Positions 13,997-17,973 of a DNA stretch of 17,973 bases are shown piece after piece. The first letter of the stretch is position 1. Each line of letters starts with the position of its first letter. Where the stretch lies: positions 1-17,973 of the forward strand of contig DASZLR010000183.1 in NCBI GenBank assembly GCA_035552275.1. The letters run 5' to 3'. The notes under the pieces are model-generated. The model was not told the origin of the DNA. It saw nothing but the letters and a program-made list of their open reading frames with translations, and searched no databases. Made by a program: the position numbers and the translations under genes. The DNA comes from DASVLX01 sp035552275. Lineage in GTDB: Bacteria > Actinomycetota > Actinomycetes > Mycobacteriales > Pseudonocardiaceae.

Positions 13997-14409
13997 ACGC
14001 CGAGTCGATCAGTCAGTGGCTGCGTGCCGTCGGAGTGCCGGACGAAGTGGTGTCGGTCGGCGCCGAGGCGGACGCCCGCTGGTGCCTGTTGCGCACCGAC
14101 GCGGGGCAGGACGGCCCGGCGTGGGAGGTGTTCTGGCGGGAGCAGGGCAACCGCTACGACTGGGCGAGCTTCAGCAACGAGCAGGTCGCCTGCTTCTACC
14201 TGTTCGGCCGGTTGACGTGGGCGCAGGTCGCCCGGGGCGCGGTCGGCGTCCTGGCCGGCAGCGGGCAGCCCGGCGACGAGCCGGACACCCAGCCGGGCGC
14301 TGACCCGAATTCCACTCCCGCCGAGGACCCGGACGCCACCCCGCCGACCGGCATTCCGCTGCCTGGCTCGTCGGTCGCGTCCGCCCTGTCGACCACTTCG
14401 GCGTCGTAG
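13993..14409 (+). CDS. Probable immunity protein for the TNT toxin
   Basis: Small cytosolic protein (138 aa, no signal peptide or membrane helix) whose ATG overlaps the toxin stop by 4 bp. The globular part (about 1-88) begins with a helix (SISQWLRAVGVPDEVVSV) followed by strand-like WCLLRTD and WEVFWREQGNRYD, then a helix around FSNEQVACFYLFGRL. The pattern of a strand with a W-x-V-F-W block, a charged RG/QG turn and a later helix with E-x-x-AC-F-YL is what I recall from small genes after TNT domains. Role is inferred mainly from position. Residues 89-138 are Pro/Asp/Ser-rich and look disordered, unusual for an immunity protein. Its stop is 5 bp from the convergent hisN stop. Confidence 0.75.
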   Translation: MNAESISQWLRAVGVPDEVVSVGAEADARWCLLRTDAGQDGPAWEVFWREQGNRYDWASFSNEQVACFYLFGRLTWAQVARGAVGVLAGSGQPGDEPDTQPGADPNSTPAEDPDATPPTGIPLPGSSVASALSTTSAS

Positions 14410-14414
14410 CGCTC

Positions 14415-15200
14415 CTAACGGCGGAGCAGTTCGAGCGCGGCGTCGTGCAGGACGCCGTTGGAGGACAGCACCGAGCCGCCATCGTGTCGGGGAGCGCCGG
14501 TCAGGTCGGTGAACCGGCCGCCGGCCTCCTCGACGATCACCTGTAGCGCGGCCAGATCCCAGGGGTTGACCACGGCTTCGGCGGCCAGATCGACGGCCCC
14601 CTCGGCGACCAGGCAGTGCTGCCAGAAGTCACCGAACGCGCGGGTCTCCCAGCAGGCGTCGGCGAGCGCGAGATACGCCGCCCGCGAGTGGTATGTCACC
14701 CAGGAGCCCAGGTGGGTGGTGGACAGGTAGGCGTCGGCCAGGTCGGTCACGCCGGACACCGCGATCCGTCGCGTCGGCCGGCCGGCCTCGCTGGTCCACG
14801 AACCCTGGCCGGCCTGCGCCCACCACCGGCGGCCCAGCGCGGGCGCACTGGCCACCCCCAGCACCGGCCGGCCGGCCACCAGCAGGGCGATCAGCGAACC
14901 CCAGGCCGGCCCGCCGCGCAGGAAGTTCTTCGTGCCGTCGATCGGGTCGACCATCCAGCACCGGCCCGCGCCGATCTCGCCGCCGCGTTCCTCGCCGACC
15001 ACCGGGTCGTCCGGGTGAGCCGCGGCGATCAGCTCGCGAATCCGGTCCTCAACGGCCAAATCGGCGTCGGTCACCGGGGTGCGATCCGGTTTGCGTTGGA
15101 CTTTCAGGTCCAGCGCGCGGAACCGGGTGGCGGTGATGGCGTCGGCGGCGTCGGCCAATGCCAACGCGAGTTCCAGATCGGGTGTTGACGGTGTTGACAC
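14415..15200 (-). CDS. hisN: Histidinol-phosphatase, inositol-monophosphatase family
   Basis: Mg2+-dependent phosphatase; the best fit is HisN, which dephosphorylates histidinol phosphate in histidine synthesis in actinobacteria. IMPase motifs are complete: PVTDADLAVE, GEERGGE (metal-binding Glu), WMVDPIDGTKNFLRG (DPIDGT metal site) and VNPWDLAALQVIVEEAGG (NPWD, third-metal Asp). The length of 261 residues suits the family. The GTG at 15200 was chosen because translation from there starts STPSTPDLELALALAD, the usual N-terminus; a TTG at 15275 would add 25 unconserved residues overlapping the repeat region. It is not with other his genes; it lies alone, divergent from the two-component genes and convergent with the immunity gene. 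HisN versus inositol-1-phosphatase cannot be settled from sequence alone. Confidence 0.87.
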   Translation of the reverse strand: MSTPSTPDLELALALADAADAITATRFRALDLKVQRKPDRTPVTDADLAVEDRIRELIAAAHPDDPVVGEERGGEIGAGRCWMVDPIDGTKNFLRGGPAWGSLIALLVAGRPVLGVASAPALGRRWWAQAGQGSWTSEAGRPTRRIAVSGVTDLADAYLSTTHLGSWVTYHSRAAYLALADACWETRAFGDFWQHCLVAEGAVDLAAEAVVNPWDLAALQVIVEEAGGRFTDLTGAPRHDGGSVLSSNGVLHDAALELLRR

Positions 15201-15220
15201 GATTCGAATGGTTTCATGAA

Positions 15221-15226
15221 TACCCT
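15221..15226 (+). promoter_or_regulatory. Candidate -10 for a leaderless leader-peptide/response-regulator transcript
   Basis: TACCCT followed by 7 nt (GGGCGGC) and GTG at 15234. A TTGACA hexamer occurs at 15194-15199, but the 21-bp spacing is too long for an ordinary promoter. Confidence 0.45.
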
Positions 15227-15233
15227 GGGCGGC

Positions 15234-15308
15234 GTGAACGACCGAGCCAACGACACCGCTCAAGACACCGCTCAAGACACCGCTGATGACACTGAGAGAT
15301 CCAGATGA
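15234..15308 (+). CDS. Possible 24-residue leader peptide with DTAQ repeats, coupled to the response regulator
   Basis: GTG-initiated small frame coding a very acidic, hydrophilic peptide: after VNDRAN it reads DTAQDTAQDTADDTE and ends in RSR. Its stop TGA overlaps the response-regulator ATG (ATGA). The start lies 7 nt after TACCCT, fitting leaderless translation. The repeats come from a 12-bp tandem unit. No family recognised. It may be a translational leader feeding ribosomes to the regulator, or simply a 5' leader with chance coding. Confidence 0.4.
   Translation: MNDRANDTAQDTAQDTADDTERSR
15252..15287 (+). repeat. Three tandem 12-bp repeats between hisN and the response regulator
   Basis: GACACCGCTCAA twice exactly, then GACACCGCTGAT, with GAC continuing after. 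The unit is a multiple of three, so it keeps the small frame open. It lies 18 bp before the response-regulator start. Confidence 0.8.
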
Positions 15309-15979
15309 GCCGGGTGCTGCTCGCGGAGGACGACTCGGCCATCGCCGAACCGCTGTCCCGCGCGCTGCGCCGCGAGGGCTACGTCGTGCAGGTGGTCGGT
15401 GACGGGCCGGGGGCGCTGGACGGCGCCACGGACGGCGGCGTCGATCTGCTGGTGCTCGATCTCGGCCTGCCCGGCATGGACGGCCTGGAGGTCTGCCGGC
15501 GACTGCGGTCCGCCGGCCGCGAGCTGCCGGTGCTGATGCTCACCGCCCGCGCCGACGAGGTCGACTTCGTGGTCGGCCTGGACGCCGGCGCCGACGATTA
15601 CGTGGCCAAGCCGTTCCGGCTGGCCGAACTGCTGGCCCGCATCCGGGCGCTGCTGCGCCGCCGGGCGCCGGACGCGATGGAGGCGCACGGGGTGCGGATG
15701 GACCTGTCCGCGCGGATCGTCACCGTGGAGGGCCACGAGGTGCAGCTGGCGAACAAGGAGTTCGAGCTGCTACGGGTGCTGATGCGGCACGCCGGTCAGG
15801 TGGTCACCCGGGACGAGATTTTGTCCGAGGTCTGGCAGGGTCCCGAGCAGCGCGCCAGTAAGACGCTGGACATGCACATGTCCTGGCTGCGGCGGAAGTT
15901 GGGCGACGGCAACCCGCGTTCGGCCGAACGCCGGATCGCGACCGTGCGCGGTGTCGGCTTCCGCTTCAACACCGAGTAG
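15305..15979 (+). CDS. OmpR/PhoB-family response regulator
   Basis: DNA-binding output protein of a two-component system. The receiver domain (1-115) has the acidic pair E8/D9/D10 (LLAEDDS), phospho-acceptor D52 in LVLDLGLPGMDG, switch T80 (LMLTARA) and K102 (AKPF). The winged-helix DNA-binding domain (about 125-223) shows LANKEFELLRVLMRHAG and VTRDEILSEVW, then the recognition helix KTLDMHMSWLRRKLGD and RGVGFRF. 224 residues is normal. The ATG overlaps the stop of a small acidic frame; GAGAGA stands 6 nt upstream. A kinase gene follows after 40 bp, so they are a pair. The signal and regulon are not known. In-frame TAG stops are repeated three times at its end. Confidence 0.95.
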   Translation: MSRVLLAEDDSAIAEPLSRALRREGYVVQVVGDGPGALDGATDGGVDLLVLDLGLPGMDGLEVCRRLRSAGRELPVLMLTARADEVDFVVGLDAGADDYVAKPFRLAELLARIRALLRRRAPDAMEAHGVRMDLSARIVTVEGHEVQLANKEFELLRVLMRHAGQVVTRDEILSEVWQGPEQRASKTLDMHMSWLRRKLGDGNPRSAERRIATVRGVGFRFNTE

Positions 15980-16013
15980 ATCGACACCGAGTAGATCGAC
16001 ACCGAGTAGGTGA
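15970..16013 (+). repeat. 15-bp tandem repeat across the response-regulator stop
   Basis: CACCGAGTAGATCGA occurs twice exactly and then as CACCGAGTAGGTGA. Each copy contributes an in-frame TAG (15977, 15992, 16007). The last copy also supplies the AGGTGAG ribosome site of the kinase gene. Confidence 0.85.
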
Positions 16014-16019
16014 GCGCTG

Positions 16020-17300
16020 ATGCGCAGGCGAATTCTGCTGGCCACCCTGCTGGCTGTGGCGGTGTCGGTCTGCGCGCTGGGCATTCCGCTGGGCTACACC
16101 GCCTGGCAGGTGGTGGAAAGCCTCAAGCGCGGCGACATGGACGACCGGGCCCAGCAGATCGCCGCGCAGGTGGAGGACCAGCTCGCCACCGGCCGGCCGC
16201 TTGATCTGTCCGCGGTGGGCCTCGCGGTGCCGTCCGACGGCGAGGTCGTGGTGGACACCGCGCGGACCGGCCGGCTCACCTACGGCGCCCACCTGGACGG
16301 CGCGGACGTGCTGACCGAGCAGGTGCCCATTGTGGACGGTGGCGTGGTGATGCTGTCCATCCCGGCCGGGCCGACCAGGGACCGGCAGGCCCAGGTCGCG
16401 TTGCTGGTGGCGTTGCTGGCGCTGTTCTCGGTCTGCACCGGGACGGTGGTCGCGGTGCTGACCGCGCGCCGTCTCGCCGAGCCGCTGCGCTTCGTCGCCG
16501 GCCGCGCCGGCAGGCTGGGCGCCGGCGACTTCCGGCCGGACGCCGCCCGCTACCAGGTGCCCGAGCTGGACATGGTCGCCGACGCGCTGGACACCTCGGC
16601 CAGCGCGTTGGCGCTGTTGGTGCAGCGGGAGCGAGATTTGGTCGGTGATGTCTCGCACCAGCTCCGCAGCCGGCTGACCGCGTTGCAACTGCGGTTGGAG
16701 GCGCTGGCCGCGATCGCCGATCCGGAGGCGGCCGAGGAGGCCGGCGCTGCGCTGGAACAGGCGGAACGGCTGGCGCAGGTGCTGGACGAGCTGCTGGCCG
16801 CGGCCAGTGCGGCCCGCTCCGGTGAGGCGGAGTCGATCGAGCTGGCCGGGACGCTCGCCGAGATGACCACGGAATGGCGGGAGTTGTTGCGCGCCAAGGG
16901 CAGGACGCTGCGGCTGCGGGTGCCGGACGGACTGCGGGCGCGGGCCACCCCCGGCCGGCTGCGCGAGGCGATCGGCGTGTTGCTGGACAACGCGCTGCGG
17001 CACGGCACCGGTTCGGTTGTGTTGTCCGCCCGGCGTGGCGACACCGCCACCGTGATCGAGGTCAGCGACGGCGGCCCAGGCGTGCCGGACGAGCTGGTGG
17101 CGCACGTGTTCGAGCGTGGGGTGTCCGGCGGCGGCTCGACGGGCGTCGGCCTGGCGCTGGCCCGCGCGCTGATCGACGCCGACGGCGGCCGGTTGGAACT
17201 GGCCGCGTCCCGCCCGGCGACGTTCGCGATCTTTCTGCCCCAGGTCAGGGCCGAGGACGTGATCGCGACCTCGTGGCGGGCCGAACCCAGCCCGCGCTAG
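16020..17300 (+). CDS. Sensor histidine kinase partnered with the OmpR-type regulator
   Basis: Membrane kinase (426 aa) phosphorylating the adjacent regulator. TM1 about 5-27, an extracytoplasmic sensor region of about 100 residues, TM2 about 125-148, HAMP (about 150-200, ARRLAEPLRFVAGRAGRLGAGD), then HisKA with H213 in DVSHQLRSRLTAL. The usual TP after HxLR is SR here, a deviation in the H-box. The HATPase domain holds N324 (LLDNALRHG), G1 DGGPG (350-354), an F-box near VFERG (363-367) and G2 GSTGVGLALA (372-381). The ATG has AGGTGAG 6 nt before it. The extracellular domain gives no clue to the signal. The terminal 20 residues extend slightly past the catalytic domain. Confidence 0.94.
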   Translation: MRRRILLATLLAVAVSVCALGIPLGYTAWQVVESLKRGDMDDRAQQIAAQVEDQLATGRPLDLSAVGLAVPSDGEVVVDTARTGRLTYGAHLDGADVLTEQVPIVDGGVVMLSIPAGPTRDRQAQVALLVALLALFSVCTGTVVAVLTARRLAEPLRFVAGRAGRLGAGDFRPDAARYQVPELDMVADALDTSASALALLVQRERDLVGDVSHQLRSRLTALQLRLEALAAIADPEAAEEAGAALEQAERLAQVLDELLAAASAARSGEAESIELAGTLAEMTTEWRELLRAKGRTLRLRVPDGLRARATPGRLREAIGVLLDNALRHGTGSVVLSARRGDTATVIEVSDGGPGVPDELVAHVFERGVSGGGSTGVGLALARALIDADGGRLELAASRPATFAIFLPQVRAEDVIATSWRAEPSPR

Positions 17301-17308
17301 CGTCCTGC

Positions 17309-17323
17309 GCCCGATGCTCGGGC
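17309..17323. terminator. Short hairpin between convergent kinase and GtrA-like gene
   Basis: GCCCGA, loop TGC, TCGGGC: a perfect 6-bp stem in the 28-bp gap between the two stop codons. No T-tract; probably a bidirectional terminator. Confidence 0.5.
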
Positions 17324-17328
17324 TGCGG

Positions 17329-17889
17329 TCAAGCCACCTGCTCGTCGGAGTCGGGGCCCGAGCCGGGACCGGTGCCGCCGACCGGACGCAGCCGCCGCAC
17401 CCGGGCGTTCGCGGTGGGGAACACCCACTTCTTGAATGCCCACCAGCGGAACAGCATCGCCACCAGGGTGCCGACGATCATGCCGCTGACGAAGTCGGCG
17501 ACCTCCTGGGTGAAGAAGCTCACCGCCGGCACCTGGAGGTGCAGGAAGTACCGGGAGACGTACTCGGGCGCCGAGTTCAGCACCACACCGATGCCGCTGA
17601 TCAGGAAGAACAGGGTGGCCTCGTGGTGCCGTTCCCGGCCGCCGCGAGTGCGGAACGCCCACTCCCGGTTCAACAGGTACGACACGATCGTCGCGATGAT
17701 GACCGCGACCGCCAACGCGGTGACCGGGTTTCGCTGCAACACGGTCAGCTTCAGCGTGTAGTTGATGGCCAGCGTGATGACAAACGTGATACCGCCAACG
17801 GTCGCGAACTTCAGCAGCTCACGATGCTTGATCAACAGTGATCGAAGCGGTTGCGGCACGCGCTCCAGCGCGGCGTCGACAACGGGCAC
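17329..17889 (-). CDS. GtrA-family membrane protein
   Basis: A 186-residue polytopic membrane protein of the GtrA family, thought to help move polyprenyl-linked sugars across the membrane or otherwise serve cell-surface glycan synthesis. Four hydrophobic helices: about 27-45 (LLKFATVGGITFVITLAIN), 56-73, 91-108 (TLFFLISGIGVVLN) and 131-150. The segment KFATVGGITF and NREWAFRTRGG, with the final helix running into FRWWAFKKWVF, are typical. The C-terminal 25 residues are polar and Gly/Pro-rich. GTG 17889 is preferred because TAGGGT stands 6 nt upstream on the coding strand, indicating a leaderless message. It stands alone, convergent with the kinase, so the exact glycan pathway cannot be told. 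Confidence 0.9.
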   Translation of the reverse strand: MPVVDAALERVPQPLRSLLIKHRELLKFATVGGITFVITLAINYTLKLTVLQRNPVTALAVAVIIATIVSYLLNREWAFRTRGGRERHHEATLFFLISGIGVVLNSAPEYVSRYFLHLQVPAVSFFTQEVADFVSGMIVGTLVAMLFRWWAFKKWVFPTANARVRRLRPVGGTGPGSGPDSDEQVA

Positions 17890-17895
17890 GCTGTG

Positions 17896-17901
17896 ACCCT
17901 A
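17896..17901 (-). promoter_or_regulatory. -10 element, leaderless promoter of the GtrA-like gene
   Basis: TAGGGT on the minus strand, 6 nt (CACAGC) before the GTG at 17889. The same hexamer is used before the nucleotidyltransferase gene. No Shine-Dalgarno sequence is visible. Confidence 0.5.
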
Positions 17902-17914
17902 CTCGGGGTTAGGG

Positions 17915-17950
17915 ACGGCTGCCGTCAACCCCAGGGTTGACGGCAGCCGT
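17915..17950. terminator. Perfect 17-bp inverted repeat, probable strong terminator
   Basis: ACGGCTGCCGTCAACCC and its exact reverse complement separated by CA. It begins 5 bp after a possible minus-strand stop (17956-17958) and stands upstream of the GtrA-like promoter, so it would insulate that gene from the next one. No T-tract. Confidence 0.65.
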
Positions 17951-17955
17951 GGCGC

Positions 17956-17973
17956 TCAGCTCGGCCGCACCAT
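17956..17973 (-). CDS. Possible 3' end of a gene entering from the window edge
   Basis: On the minus strand the last codons read MVRPS then TGA, immediately followed by the long hairpin. Only five codons are visible, so identity cannot be judged. The hairpin position is the main reason to think a gene ends here. Confidence 0.25.
   Translation of the reverse strand: MVRPS

Noticed and set aside
14411..14427. Small hairpin GCTCC/GGAGC between the immunity gene and hisN
   Set aside because: Only 5 bp of stem with a 7-nt loop and no T-tract; too weak to call as a terminator.
15201..15275. TTG-started extension of hisN
   Set aside because: The added residues are unconserved, come from the mirror of the 12-bp repeats, and overlap the divergent leader region.
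15252..16013. Short repeats as a possible CRISPR array
   Set aside because: Units are 12 and 15 bp, directly tandem without spacers, and no cas genes are present.

Overview
The window is very GC-rich with strongly G/C-biased third codon positions. It carries leaderless-type promoters, a birA next to divergent acyl-CoA carboxylase genes, and a type VII secretion (ESX) style toxin locus. All of this points to a high-GC actinomycete, most likely Pseudonocardiales (Amycolatopsis/Kutzneria/Saccharothrix-like). The genus assignment is an inference from gene content and order.

Layout. (1) 1-1231: 3' part of a secreted lipase/alpha-beta hydrolase with codon use unlike the rest. It converges on (2) a minus-strand block 1290-5020: an atypical tyrosyl-tRNA synthetase, a DHA2-type drug exporter and a PadR-family repressor. 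The exporter and repressor genes overlap by 4 bp, and a perfect 16-bp palindrome lies over the predicted promoter. (3) 5122-7491, minus strand: acyl-CoA carboxylase beta subunit (PccB/AccD5 type), its small epsilon subunit and a SRPBCC protein. (4) 7587-8478, minus strand: two small genes (an uncharacterised protein and an MNT-type nucleotidyltransferase, possibly toxin-antitoxin-like) sitting between the carboxylase genes and birA. (5) 8503-11006, plus strand: biotin-protein ligase birA, a membrane PH-domain protein, and hydroxymethylglutaryl-CoA lyase ending at a U-tract terminator. (6) 11160-14409, plus strand: a four-gene type VII secretion effector module made of a YbaB/EbfC-like protein, an EspC/WXG100-like small helical protein, a 664-aa protein with an N-terminal ESX-type helical domain, long Pro-rich linker and C-terminal TNT (NAD-glycohydrolase toxin) domain, and an overlapping small gene that is most likely its immunity protein. 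(7) 14415-15200, minus strand: histidinol-phosphatase/IMPase. (8) 15234-17300, plus strand: a possible repeat-containing leader peptide, an OmpR-type response regulator and its sensor kinase. (9) 17329-17889, minus strand: a GtrA-family membrane protein, with a long perfect inverted repeat at the window edge.

How they work together. BirA biotinylates the carboxyl-carrier partner of the PccB/AccE carboxylase, and the arrangement resembles the birA//accD5-accE5 neighbourhood of Mycobacterium. HMG-CoA lyase and the carboxylase both belong to branched-chain/propionyl-CoA metabolism. The PadR-exporter-TyrRS block looks like a small drug-response unit. The TNT locus is the strongest candidate for a distinctive biological system here: a secreted or contact-delivered toxin with a dedicated immunity gene, and a substitution at a position important in characterised TNT enzymes. 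Several promoters (birA, nucleotidyltransferase, leader peptide, gtrA-like) put a TANNNT hexamer 6-7 nt before the start codon, as expected for leaderless mRNAs. No rRNA, tRNA, CRISPR array or insertion sequence was seen.
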